From positions 1-64,000 of the forward strand of contig DASRJE010000204.1 in assembly GCA_035649635.1 (NCBI GenBank): a DNA stretch of 64,000 nucleotides, written 5' to 3'. The notes under the pieces are model-generated. The model was not told the origin of the DNA and did not search any database. It was given only the letters and a program-made list of their open reading frames with translations. Origin of the DNA: Gp6-AA40 sp035649635. Its GTDB lineage: Bacteria; Acidobacteriota; Vicinamibacteria; Vicinamibacterales; UBA2999. Within the stretch, counting starts at the first letter, position 1. The number at the start of each line of letters is the position of its first letter. Made by a program: the position numbers and the translations under genes. Positions 1 to 8,214 of this stretch are shown piece by piece.

Positions 1-2
1 CC

Positions 3-155
3 GACCACCTCCGCACCGTTCGGCGCGAGGTCGAATCGTGGATGCGCGAGCACGAATGGGAGTCGCTCAACGAGATGCGCGGCAACATGAGCCTCGAGCG
101 GCTGCCTGATCCGGCTGCATACGAGCGCGCGAATTTCAGGATGGCACTGCGATAA
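3..155 (+). CDS. Dihydroorotate dehydrogenase-like protein, C-terminal end (partial)
   Basis: Only the last 50 residues are inside the window; the gene starts upstream. The reading frame from base 3 ends at TAA 153-155. The tail reads ...ESLNEMRGNMS...PDPAAYERANF..., which matches my memory of the C-terminus of the DHODH-like flavoproteins (a branch of the class-1 dihydroorotate dehydrogenase TIM-barrel family common in Bacteroidetes and Acidobacteria). No catalytic residues are visible in this fragment, so the reaction cannot be judged. The next gene follows after 34 bases on the same strand and may be co-transcribed. Confidence 0.6.
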   Translation, partial: DHLRTVRREVESWMREHEWESLNEMRGNMSLERLPDPAAYERANFRMALR

Positions 156-189
156 GCCGACAACGAGAACAGACGAAGGAGCCCACAGC

Positions 190-780
190 ATGCGACGCCT
201 ATTCAGCCTGTCCCTTTGGATAGCCACCATCTCGACGACTCTCATTGTCCAGGCGCAAAAGGACATCCAGCCGCCCGAGACGTTCACCGCCAACGCCCAG
301 GCGCTCGGCAGGAACGCAGGCGCATCGGCCGAGGTGACGATCCAAATCGACCAGTACACCAGCGAGAGCGATCGCGCGACTATCCAGGAAGCGTTGCGAG
401 TGGGTGGATTCCCGGGCTTCCTTCCCGCGCTGCGCAGTGCTCCCGAGGTCGGTTGGGTCGAGATGAACGGACGGAAGACCAAGGTGCGATGGGCTCGGCA
501 GCAGCCCACGGATAAAGGACGAACGATCACCATCGTGACCGAATCACCGCTCGCGTTCGTCGGCGGCGCAGCGGTCGATGCCAAGCCACGCAAAGGATAT
601 GAGGTGGCCGTCATTCAGCTCGAGGTCGATCAAATCGGCCTGGGCACGGGTTCGATGGCCGCAGCGGCGCGCGTCAGGCCTGGGGGTGCGACCGGCGTCC
701 AGATCGACGACTACGCGGAGAACCCGATCAAGCTCGTCACCGTGCGGAAGTCGTTCGCAAAGCCGGGGCAGGCGAAGTAG
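190..780 (+). CDS. Secreted protein of unknown function, 196 aa
   Basis: The ATG at 190 is preceded by a good ribosome-binding site (GAAGGAG about 8 bases upstream). The first 22 residues form a Sec signal peptide (MRRLF, hydrophobic core, cleavage near VQA-Q), so the product is expected in the periplasm or outside. I do not recognise a family. The mature part is about 170 residues, alternates polar and small residues, and contains no cysteine. Its TAG stop overlaps the GTG start of the following maltoporin gene by one base (TAGTG), so the two are probably translationally coupled. That suggests, but does not prove, a link to outer-membrane sugar uptake. Confidence 0.75.
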   Translation: MRRLFSLSLWIATISTTLIVQAQKDIQPPETFTANAQALGRNAGASAEVTIQIDQYTSESDRATIQEALRVGGFPGFLPALRSAPEVGWVEMNGRKTKVRWARQQPTDKGRTITIVTESPLAFVGGAAVDAKPRKGYEVAVIQLEVDQIGLGTGSMAAAARVRPGGATGVQIDDYAENPIKLVTVRKSFAKPGQAK

Positions 781-2153
781 TGCTCCCGCCCGCGCGAGGC
801 CGTCTGAGTCTCGCAGTCTGGTCGGTGATTCTTCTCGCGGTGAGCGCGCGAGCACTGCTCGCGCAAACCACCGGCCCCGTAACTCCACCGGATGTGGCCG
901 AGACGTCGCCACCCGGTGCGCCCGACGAACTGGGCCTCCGATTTCACGGCTACCTTCGGTCGGGATTCGGCGTCGATGGCACTGGCAAGGGGCAGCAGCC
1001 GTTCATCGCTCCACTTGCCGGCGCGAAATACCGGTTAGGCAACGAGGCGGAAACGTACCTCGAAACGACGTTTGCCTACGGCACGAATTCCGAAGACAAG
1101 GACCCCGCCTACTTCGACACGCGAATCACGCTCGCCTATGTCGCGCCGACGTCGCAGAGCAACACGTTTGCGACGACGTTCTCGCTGCGCGAGGCGTACG
1201 CGCTCGGACGCCGGCTGTGGGAGGCCCAGCCGAATGCGACATTCTGGGCCGGCGCGAGGTTCTACGATCGCCACGACCTCCACATACTCGACTTCTGGTA
1301 TCGCGATCCGAGCGGCTTCGGTGGCGGCATCGAGGACATCGCGCTCGGGGAGCAGGTCAAGTTCGCGTTCTCGTGGATCGGCGGCTCACAGGATCAACTC
1401 GATTCAAACGGCACGGTACCGCGGGATGAACTGTACCGCTTCAACAAGAACACGCTCGAAGCGCGGGTCTACGGGCTTGATGTCGCCAGGACTCGCGTTT
1501 CTTTCGCATTTGACCTGTCTCACTTCAATGGCGACGAGGTGGCGACAGGTGGCGCACCCATCGTCGTGGATGACAGTGTCGGCGTCTCGGGCGCAGCCAT
1601 CGTCGAGTTGCCATTCACCGGAGGGCGCAACAAGCTTGCCCTGCTGTACGGCACTGGGGCCGCGTATGACTTCCGATCGATTCTCGGCCCGCCGGCCGGC
1701 CGGACGTTCGTGCCCGGCGAATTCGTCGAGCCAGATGATCTCTGGCAATTCCGTCTTGTGAATGATCTGCTTTTCGAACAGCGAGGGCGATGGCAATTGC
1801 AGGGAGCGGTGATTTATCAGGAGCTCGATAACGGCGCGGCCGCGAACCATCGGGTTCGCTGGGTCTCCCTGGGCGCCCGGCCTGTGTATGCGCTCGGCCG
1901 CTTCTTCTCGCTGGCGACCGAAGCCGGTTGGGACCACACGAGCCAGTCCGATCTGCCCGGCGGGTCACTGTTCAAGCTGACCGTGGCGCCGCAGATTACG
2001 CCGAACCTGAAGTTCTTCAGCCGGCCGTCGCTGCGTGCGTTCGCGACATGGGCGCACTGGTCCGACAGCTTTCGCGGTCAGATCGCGCCGGCGGCGTATG
2101 CCAATGCCGTCCATGGAAGCGCGTTCGGCGTGCAGCTGGAGTCGTGGTGGTAG
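780..2153 (+). CDS. lamB: Maltoporin (LamB-type outer-membrane sugar channel)
   Basis: A 457-residue protein starting at GTG 780, overlapping the previous stop by one base. It has a signal peptide (residues 1-28, cleavage near LLA-Q). The mature N-terminus contains FHGYLRSGFG, then GTGKGQQPF and KYRLGNEAETY. These are the hallmark segments of E. coli LamB (FHGYARSGIG ... KYRLGNECETY). Later segments alternate aromatic and polar residues as in an outer-membrane beta-barrel, and the chain ends in WW, a typical C-terminal barrel signal. LamB trimers pass maltose, maltodextrins and, less well, trehalose and glucose. The neighbours, trehalase (convergent, 18 bases away) and a glucose PTS, fit this role. 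The exact sugar preference cannot be read from the sequence. Confidence 0.88.
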   Translation: MLPPARGRLSLAVWSVILLAVSARALLAQTTGPVTPPDVAETSPPGAPDELGLRFHGYLRSGFGVDGTGKGQQPFIAPLAGAKYRLGNEAETYLETTFAYGTNSEDKDPAYFDTRITLAYVAPTSQSNTFATTFSLREAYALGRRLWEAQPNATFWAGARFYDRHDLHILDFWYRDPSGFGGGIEDIALGEQVKFAFSWIGGSQDQLDSNGTVPRDELYRFNKNTLEARVYGLDVARTRVSFAFDLSHFNGDEVATGGAPIVVDDSVGVSGAAIVELPFTGGRNKLALLYGTGAAYDFRSILGPPAGRTFVPGEFVEPDDLWQFRLVNDLLFEQRGRWQLQGAVIYQELDNGAAANHRVRWVSLGARPVYALGRFFSLATEAGWDHTSQSDLPGGSLFKLTVAPQITPNLKFFSRPSLRAFATWAHWSDSFRGQIAPAAYANAVHGSAFGVQLESWW

Positions 2154-2171
2154 TCCATGGAGCGAGATGCG

Positions 2172-3767
2172 TCATGGCTCCCGCATCCCGGCCAGGAGAT
2201 CGAGGACTACGCCGTTGGTCCAGCCGAATCCGACCTGATTGGCGCTATAGCCGAACTTGATGTCGGCGGCAACGTCGGACTCGCGCCTTCGGACGTCGTA
2301 CTTCTCGACAATCGTTCCATGCTCGTCGAATTCTTTCGCCACCAGCGAGACGAACTTCGCCGCGATCCGGTTCGCGTCGTCGTGAAATCCGTAACGCCGC
2401 AGGCCATCGACGGCGATCATCTGCAGCGGCGCCCAGCCGAAAGGCGCATCCCACTGGTTTCCTGTCACCTCGGTGCTCGTCAGCAGACCACCAGGCGCCT
2501 CGAAGTGCGACAGGCTCTCGCGAACCCGAGCGGCCTGGGCGGGCGATGCAATTCCCGCCCACAACGGAAAGAACGTCGTCGCGAAGTCGTAGCGACGGCG
2601 CTGGCGGGTCCGGAAGTTGTAGTCGTAGTAGAGCCCCGCCTGCTCGTCCCACATCAGCGTGTTGATCAGATCGCGCCGCGATGCCGCGCGCGTGCGCCAC
2701 TGTGCAGCCGCAGCGGCGTCGCCCAGCAGCTCCATGATTCGGCCGGCGTCGTCTTCCATGATGTACAGCAGCGTGTTCAGGCACACCGGTGCGTAGTGGA
2801 TGATGTCTACGTTCAAGGCACCAAACCGGTTCGAGGGATCGAATCCCGACTCGCGCATCGACCGGTCGCCCTTGTAGAAAAGGTCGGTCAGGCGATCGCG
2901 CCGGCCGTCGTAGTAGAGCGACTCGTCGTAGTCGGTGACTTCGTGCGTGCGATAGTACTCACGTGCTCGATCATAGTGGGTGCGCCCCTGTTCGTCCTTC
3001 TCGTCAGCCGTCACTTCCGGCGCCGGACCCTCGCCGCGATCGAAGTAGCGCGACAGTCCCACGTCGGGCACGGCGTGCGGCTCCGTGGTCCAGAACCGGT
3101 AGTAGCGATCGATTGCGGGCAGCGTGCTCCGCAGCCAGGCGTTGTCGCGGGTCTTTTCATACACGCCCAAGACCATCCGCGTCAGAAACGGCGGCTGCGA
3201 TCGCGAGAGAAAGTAGCTGCGGTTGGCGTTGAGAATAGTGCCGTAGTGCACGATCTCGTAGAGGAAGTTTTCGACCAGGTCGCGCCCCCGTCCCAGTTCG
3301 CCATCACGCAGCAGGCCCGCCTGGATGAAATAGCTGTCCCAGCCATACATCTCGTTGAAACGCCCACCGGGCACGACATAGGGCCGTGGCAGGTAGAGCA
3401 ATCCATGCTCACGGACCGACAGTACGTTGCGCGGCAGCGTCCGGATTTCGATCTCCTTCATCACACTGGCGTCGAGCAGACCCGTCAGCTCACGCTGGAC
3501 GCGCGTGCGCGATTCCTGTGGCGACACGTACAGCAACCAGGGTTCGCCGGGTTTGCGCGGTATCTTTGGATCCGGCAGCGCCTGCGACAGATCGCGGTTC
3601 GAACGCGACAATGTCGTCCAACTCATCTTGATGTAGGCTCGCAGCCGTTCGAGTTGCGTGGCGTCCGGCAGCGCCTGCGAGGAGCCAGCGACGATGGTGC
3701 ATGCGAGCTCAACCGCGCAGACAGCAGCAATGAATCGGCGTCGCGTGAGTGAAAGACCCGTGCGCAT
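2172..3767 (-). CDS. treA: Exported trehalase, glycoside hydrolase family 37
   Basis: Hydrolyses alpha,alpha-trehalose to two glucoses. From the ATG at 3767 the protein has 531 residues (E. coli TreA is 565); an in-frame ATG at 3806 is the alternative. The N-terminus LTRRRFIAAV followed by a hydrophobic stretch is a twin-arginine-like export signal, so the enzyme should act in the periplasm. Both GH37 signatures are present: PGGRFNEMYGWDSYF and NQWDAPFGWAPLQ. The catalytic acid is expected in MRESGFD, the catalytic base in IVEKYDV, and the family end motif VGFGWTNGV is intact. The gene lies between the maltoporin (convergent) and the glucose PTS operon (divergent, 59 bases between start codons). 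The released glucose would be the PTS substrate. Confidence 0.93.
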   Translation of the reverse strand: MRTGLSLTRRRFIAAVCAVELACTIVAGSSQALPDATQLERLRAYIKMSWTTLSRSNRDLSQALPDPKIPRKPGEPWLLYVSPQESRTRVQRELTGLLDASVMKEIEIRTLPRNVLSVREHGLLYLPRPYVVPGGRFNEMYGWDSYFIQAGLLRDGELGRGRDLVENFLYEIVHYGTILNANRSYFLSRSQPPFLTRMVLGVYEKTRDNAWLRSTLPAIDRYYRFWTTEPHAVPDVGLSRYFDRGEGPAPEVTADEKDEQGRTHYDRAREYYRTHEVTDYDESLYYDGRRDRLTDLFYKGDRSMRESGFDPSNRFGALNVDIIHYAPVCLNTLLYIMEDDAGRIMELLGDAAAAAQWRTRAASRRDLINTLMWDEQAGLYYDYNFRTRQRRRYDFATTFFPLWAGIASPAQAARVRESLSHFEAPGGLLTSTEVTGNQWDAPFGWAPLQMIAVDGLRRYGFHDDANRIAAKFVSLVAKEFDEHGTIVEKYDVRRRESDVAADIKFGYSANQVGFGWTNGVVLDLLAGMREP

Positions 3768-3826
3768 GGTCGCATCATACGCGTCTGCTGCGGTGGAGAA
3801 ACTCATCCCACACCGGGAGAACTGAC

Positions 3827-6355
3827 ATGAGCGAAACGACGCATCTGGTGTTGCGGGCGCCGCTGTCGGGCATCGTCGTGCCGCTGGAAAACGTGCCGGA
3901 TCCGGTCTTCGCGCAGCGAATGGTCGGTGACGGCGTGTCGATCGATCCGATCACGACCTCACTCGTCGCGCCGTGCGACGGCCGCGTCGTCCAGATTCAT
4001 TCGGCGGGGCACGCCGTCACGCTGGCGTCGAACGACGGCATCGAAGTGCTCATGCACATTGGCCTCGACACGGTGCAGCTCAAAGGCCGCGGTTTCACTG
4101 CACGCGTCAAGACTGGTGACGTTGTCCGCGCCGGCGATGTCCTCATCGACTTCGACGCCGACTACGTCGCGACGCACGCGCGGAGCCTGATGACCGAGGT
4201 CATCATCACGTCCACCGACCGCATCGCTGCGCTGCAGCCGGCGTCGGGATCGGTGAAAGCAGGGACGGACACGATTCTGAACGTGACGCTGACCAACGGC
4301 CGCGGGGTGGCGAGTCAGGCGACAGCGGGCGAGGTCCGGTCAGGGCTGTTGGCGGTGTCCAATCCGTCCGGGCTGCATGCCCGCCCGGCCGCGGTGCTCA
4401 CCAGCCGCGCGAAGCAATTCGCGTCGGATATCCGGCTGCGCCGCGGACAGGACGAGGTGAACGCCCGCAGCGTGGTCGGGATCATGGGACTCGAGATCGC
4501 GCACGGTGATCGCATCGAGCTTGTTGCGTCGGGATCGGATGCCGACGAAGCGGTGCGAGCGTTGTCACAGTTGGTGCTCGAAGGGCTCGGCGAAGAGGGC
4601 GCCGCGCAGGCGAGCAATGCGGTCGCGGTCGTCGACGTTGCGCGTCGCGCCCGATCAGACGATCCAAATGTTCTCGCTGGCGTTTCTGCATCGCCCGGCA
4701 TTGCCGTGGGGAACGTCGTGCAGGTGCGCCACGAGCAGCTGCGTGTGGTGGAGAATGCCAACGATGTCAGGGCCGAGCGACAGGCGCTCGACACCGCCCT
4801 CGAGCGTGCGAAGGCGGAGTTGGATGCGCTTCACGGGCGCCTTCAGAAGGAAGGCGCCGGCGGCAAGGCAGCGATTTTCGCCGCGCATCGCGAGCTGCTC
4901 GACGATCCTGACCTGTTGAAGATTGCCGGCGACGCGGTGTCGCACGGTAAGACCGCGGCTTTTGGCTGGCAACTCGCCTTTACCCGTCACGCCGACCGGC
5001 TGGCGAGCCTCAAGAACGAACTGCTGGCGGCGCGCGCGAACGATCTGCGAGACGTAGGGCGACGGGTGCTGCAGAAGCTGACGGGCGTCGAGGACGAACC
5101 CGTGAGCTACGGAGCGGACACGATCCTGGTGGCCGAAGAACTCACGCCGTCCGACACAGCATCATTGAATCGTTCACGCGTGCTCGGTTTGTGCACCACC
5201 CTGGGCGGAGCGTCGTCGCACGTGGCGATCCTCGCGCGCGCACTCGATCTTCCGCTCGTGGTGGGCGCCGATCCGCGGGTGCTCGATCTGCCAAACGGCA
5301 CGCCAGCCATCCTCGACGGGACACAGGGCACCCTTCGCGTGAATCCCACGACGGCTGAAATTGCCCGGATTCGTGGGCGGCAGGAGGAACTCGCGCGCGA
5401 ACGGCAGGCCCAGCACGCACAGGCACACGAGCCGGCCACCACTGTGGATGGGCACCGCGTTGCCATCGAAGCGAACATCGGAGGACTCGCCGATGCGCAA
5501 CAGGCGCTGACCCTCGGCGCCGATGGAGTGGGGCTCTTCCGCTCGGAATTCCTGTTTCTTCATCGCGCGACCGCGCCGACCGACGAGGAGCAGCGCGCCG
5601 CCTACGCCGATGTGGCTCGCGCGCTGGGAGGCGACCGGCGACTTGTCATCCGCACGCTCGACGTCGGCGGCGACAAGCCGCTGTCCTACCTCCCGCTTCC
5701 GCGCGAAGACAATCCCTTTCTCGGCGAACGCGGTGTGCGCGTGATGTTGAACCGGCCCGAGCTTCTCCGGGCGCAGTTGCGCGCCATCCTGCTCGCGGCC
5801 CGCGAGGGCCGCGTCGCGGTCATGTTTCCAATGATTGCCTCGATCGACGAGTGGCACGCCGTGCGCGATGTTCTGGAGAGCGAACGTCAGAAGCTGGATG
5901 CGCCTCGCATCGAGGCCGGCATCATGATCGAGGTCCCCTCGGCGGCGCTCATCGCCGATCAGTTCGCTGCGGAAGTGGATTTCTTTTCGATCGGCACGAA
6001 CGATCTGACCCAGTACACGCTGGCCATGGACCGTGGTCATCCTCGGCTCGCGGCGCAAGTAGACGGGTTGTCTCCCGCTGTGCTCCGCCTCATCGACCAG
6101 ACGGCTCGCGCCGCACGTCAACACGGCCGGCGGACGGCTGTGTGCGGCGGGATCGCTGGTGATCCACAAGCTGTCCCATTGCTCGTGGGTCTCGGGATCG
6201 ATGAATTGAGCGTGACGGTCCCGGCCATACCAGTCGTCAAGGCGCAAATCCGCCAATTGCGGCTCGAAGAGTGCCGCGCGCTCGCGCAGAAAGCGCTCGC
6301 CTGCGCGACGGCCGCGCAGGTGCGCGCGCTGGTCCCGCTGGAGGTGCACTCATGA
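3827..6355 (+). CDS. Fused PTS phosphotransferase EIIA(Glc)-HPr-EI
   Basis: An 842-residue fusion carrying all soluble PTS steps. The start is ATG 3827 (GGGAGA seven bases upstream); a longer frame from 3749 lacks a sensible start. Residues 1-150 are a glucose-type EIIA with the His pair His62 and phospho-accepting His77 (VLMHIGLDTVQLKG). Residues about 165-255 are HPr, with active His184 in GLHARPA. The rest is enzyme I: the swivelling PEP-utiliser domain with His465 in GGASSHVAILAR, then the PEP-binding TIM barrel (SIGTNDLTQYTLAMDRG, CGGIAGDP near the end). It takes phosphate from PEP and passes it EI to HPr to EIIA to EIIB. The stop overlaps the permease start by four bases (ATGA), so both form one operon. 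Confidence 0.95.
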   Translation: MSETTHLVLRAPLSGIVVPLENVPDPVFAQRMVGDGVSIDPITTSLVAPCDGRVVQIHSAGHAVTLASNDGIEVLMHIGLDTVQLKGRGFTARVKTGDVVRAGDVLIDFDADYVATHARSLMTEVIITSTDRIAALQPASGSVKAGTDTILNVTLTNGRGVASQATAGEVRSGLLAVSNPSGLHARPAAVLTSRAKQFASDIRLRRGQDEVNARSVVGIMGLEIAHGDRIELVASGSDADEAVRALSQLVLEGLGEEGAAQASNAVAVVDVARRARSDDPNVLAGVSASPGIAVGNVVQVRHEQLRVVENANDVRAERQALDTALERAKAELDALHGRLQKEGAGGKAAIFAAHRELLDDPDLLKIAGDAVSHGKTAAFGWQLAFTRHADRLASLKNELLAARANDLRDVGRRVLQKLTGVEDEPVSYGADTILVAEELTPSDTASLNRSRVLGLCTTLGGASSHVAILARALDLPLVVGADPRVLDLPNGTPAILDGTQGTLRVNPTTAEIARIRGRQEELARERQAQHAQAHEPATTVDGHRVAIEANIGGLADAQQALTLGADGVGLFRSEFLFLHRATAPTDEEQRAAYADVARALGGDRRLVIRTLDVGGDKPLSYLPLPREDNPFLGERGVRVMLNRPELLRAQLRAILLAAREGRVAVMFPMIASIDEWHAVRDVLESERQKLDAPRIEAGIMIEVPSAALIADQFAAEVDFFSIGTNDLTQYTLAMDRGHPRLAAQVDGLSPAVLRLIDQTARAARQHGRRTAVCGGIAGDPQAVPLLVGLGIDELSVTVPAIPVVKAQIRQLRLEECRALAQKALACATAAQVRALVPLEVHS

Positions 6356-8142
6356 GCGGTCAGAGCGCCGTATTCGCGCTGTTGCAAAAGACCGGCAAGG
6401 CGCTGATGCTGCCGGTGTCGGTCCTGCCCGTCGCGGGTCTGCTCCTCGGTCTTGGCAGCGCGCACTTCACGTGGCTGCCGCCGGCGCTCTCCGACGTGAT
6501 GGCGCAGGCGGGTGGCGCCATCTTCGGCAACCTGCCGTTGATCTTTGCCATCGGCGTGGCGCTCGGCGTCACCCAGAACGACGGCGTGGCGGCGCTTGCC
6601 GCAGTCGTCGGCTACGCTGTGCTGCTGGCAACGATGGGGGTGATGGCGACGCTCTTCGGCTACGAGTCGAAGTCGATCATGGGGATCTCATCGATCGAAA
6701 CCGGCGTCTTCGGCGGCATCGTCGTCGGCGCCATCGCCGGGTGGCTGTTCAACAAGTACTACCGAATCCAACTCCCGTCTTACCTTGGTTTCTTCGCGGG
6801 CAAGCGATTCGTTCCGATCGTGACCGCGCTGGCGAGCATCGTCGCAGGCATCATCCTCAGCATCGTGTGGCCCCCAATCGGAACTCAGATCGACAACTTT
6901 TCGCGCTGGGCCGCATCGGGAAATCCCGCTGCCGCGTTCGCGCTCTACGGTGTCGTCGAACGCTCGCTGATTCCGTTTGGCCTCCATCACATCTGGAACG
7001 TGCCCTTCTTCTTCGAGGTGGGCCAGTATCTCGATCCGACGACCGGAGCGGAAATCCGCGGGGAGATCCATCGATTCACGGCCGGCGACCCGACGGCCGG
7101 AAACATGGCGGGTGGGTATCTTTTCAAGATGTGGGGACTGCCAGCCGCTGCCATTGCCATCTGGCAGAGCGCGCGAGCGGAGAACCGCACGAAGGTCGGC
7201 GCCTTCATGATCTCCGCGGCGCTGACATCGTTCCTGACCGGGATCACCGAGCCGATCGAGTTTTCCTTCCTGTTCGTGGCGCCGGTGCTCTACGCGATTC
7301 ATGCCGTTCTCGCGGGGGTCGCGTATTTCGTCTGCATCGAGCTTGGCATCAAGCACGGCATGACGTTCTCGCATGGCCTGATCGATTTCATCGTGTTGTT
7401 CAATCGGTCGTCGAATGCGTTGTGGTTTCTCGTACTGGGCCCGGCGTGGGCGCTCATGTACTACGGCTTGTTCCGCTTGATGATTCAAAAGTTCGACCTG
7501 AAGACTCCTGGCCGCGAACTGGAGGATGAGGCCGAGGGCGCGGCTGCACCAGTGGTGGCTGCGGGAGGAATGGCGGGCGAGCTCGTGGCCGCCTTCGGCG
7601 GTCGCGCCAATATCCGGAGCCTCGACGCCTGCATCACCCGGCTGCGGGTGGAGCTTGTCGATCCGGCAAAAGCGAGTCGCGACCGTTTGAAAGCACTCGG
7701 CGCCGCAGGCGTGGTTGAAGTGGGCACCAACCTGCAGGCGATTTTCGGCACGCGCTCCGAGAACCTGAAGAGTGACATGGAGGAGTACCTTCGCAGCGGC
7801 GCGGAGCCGGCAGCGCCCGCACCCGCGGCTCCCGCTCCGGCGACTCCGGCCGTGCCGATGCGGGCAAGCGCACCCGATGCGGACGCGTTGCGTGCGGCGT
7901 CCTCGATTGCCGTGGCCCTCGGCGGTTTTCGCAACATTGCGTCCTCGGAGGCATGCGCCCTCACGCGTGTGCGCGTGAAGGTCGTTGACCCGGCACTGGT
8001 CAACGATGCGGCATTACGACAGACTGCCGTTGCCGGCGTCATGCACGTTGGTGGCAACGTGCTGCATCTGATCGTCGGCTCGAAAGCCGATTCGATCGCC
8101 GCAGCGATGAAATCTGATGTCCAAGTCGTTGCACCGCGCTGA
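6352..8142 (+). CDS. ptsG: Glucose-specific PTS permease EIICB with an extra EIIB domain
   Basis: A 596-residue inner-membrane permease that imports and phosphorylates glucose. Residues 1-385 match the PtsG EIIC domain closely: GKALMLPVSVLPVAGLLLG, LPLIFAIGVALG, FGLHHIWNVPFF, FLTGITEPIEF and FSHGLIDFIV. EIIB follows with phospho-Cys427 in DACITRLRV. After an Ala/Pro-rich linker (about residues 485-510) there is a second EIIB-like domain, with Cys535 in EACALTRVRV and the end motif VGGNVLHLIVGSKADSI. The second copy has one extra residue between Cys and the TR pair, so it may be regulatory or weakly active. The ATG at 6352 overlaps the upstream stop. PtsG rather than NagE is favoured by the EIIC wording; glucose or glucosamine are both possible. 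Confidence 0.93.
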   Translation: MSGQSAVFALLQKTGKALMLPVSVLPVAGLLLGLGSAHFTWLPPALSDVMAQAGGAIFGNLPLIFAIGVALGVTQNDGVAALAAVVGYAVLLATMGVMATLFGYESKSIMGISSIETGVFGGIVVGAIAGWLFNKYYRIQLPSYLGFFAGKRFVPIVTALASIVAGIILSIVWPPIGTQIDNFSRWAASGNPAAAFALYGVVERSLIPFGLHHIWNVPFFFEVGQYLDPTTGAEIRGEIHRFTAGDPTAGNMAGGYLFKMWGLPAAAIAIWQSARAENRTKVGAFMISAALTSFLTGITEPIEFSFLFVAPVLYAIHAVLAGVAYFVCIELGIKHGMTFSHGLIDFIVLFNRSSNALWFLVLGPAWALMYYGLFRLMIQKFDLKTPGRELEDEAEGAAAPVVAAGGMAGELVAAFGGRANIRSLDACITRLRVELVDPAKASRDRLKALGAAGVVEVGTNLQAIFGTRSENLKSDMEEYLRSGAEPAAPAPAAPAPATPAVPMRASAPDADALRAASSIAVALGGFRNIASSEACALTRVRVKVVDPALVNDAALRQTAVAGVMHVGGNVLHLIVGSKADSIAAAMKSDVQVVAPR

Positions 8143-8144
8143 CT

Positions 8145-8187
8145 CGGCTCACGTGAACGGAGGCGACGGAGGCCGCGTGGTGAGCCG
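8145..8187. terminator. Candidate hairpin between convergent genes
   Basis: CGGCTCAC at 8145-8152 pairs with GTGAGCCG at 8180-8187 across a 27-base loop, in the 72-base gap between the convergent ptsG and permease genes. There is no T-run, so intrinsic termination is uncertain. Confidence 0.3.
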
Positions 8188-8214
8188 TTACCTCCGGAAG
8201 ACTCCGTTGGCGGA

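Noticed and set aside
2157..3752. 531-codon open frame on the plus strand opposite the trehalase
   Set aside because: It is an antisense shadow of the high-GC trehalase gene, with no signal, domain or ribosome-binding site. The same reasoning removes the long antisense frames at 5174-6349, 8875-9759, 10730-11848, 11772-13217, 23073-24047, 33083-34381 and 39411-41270.
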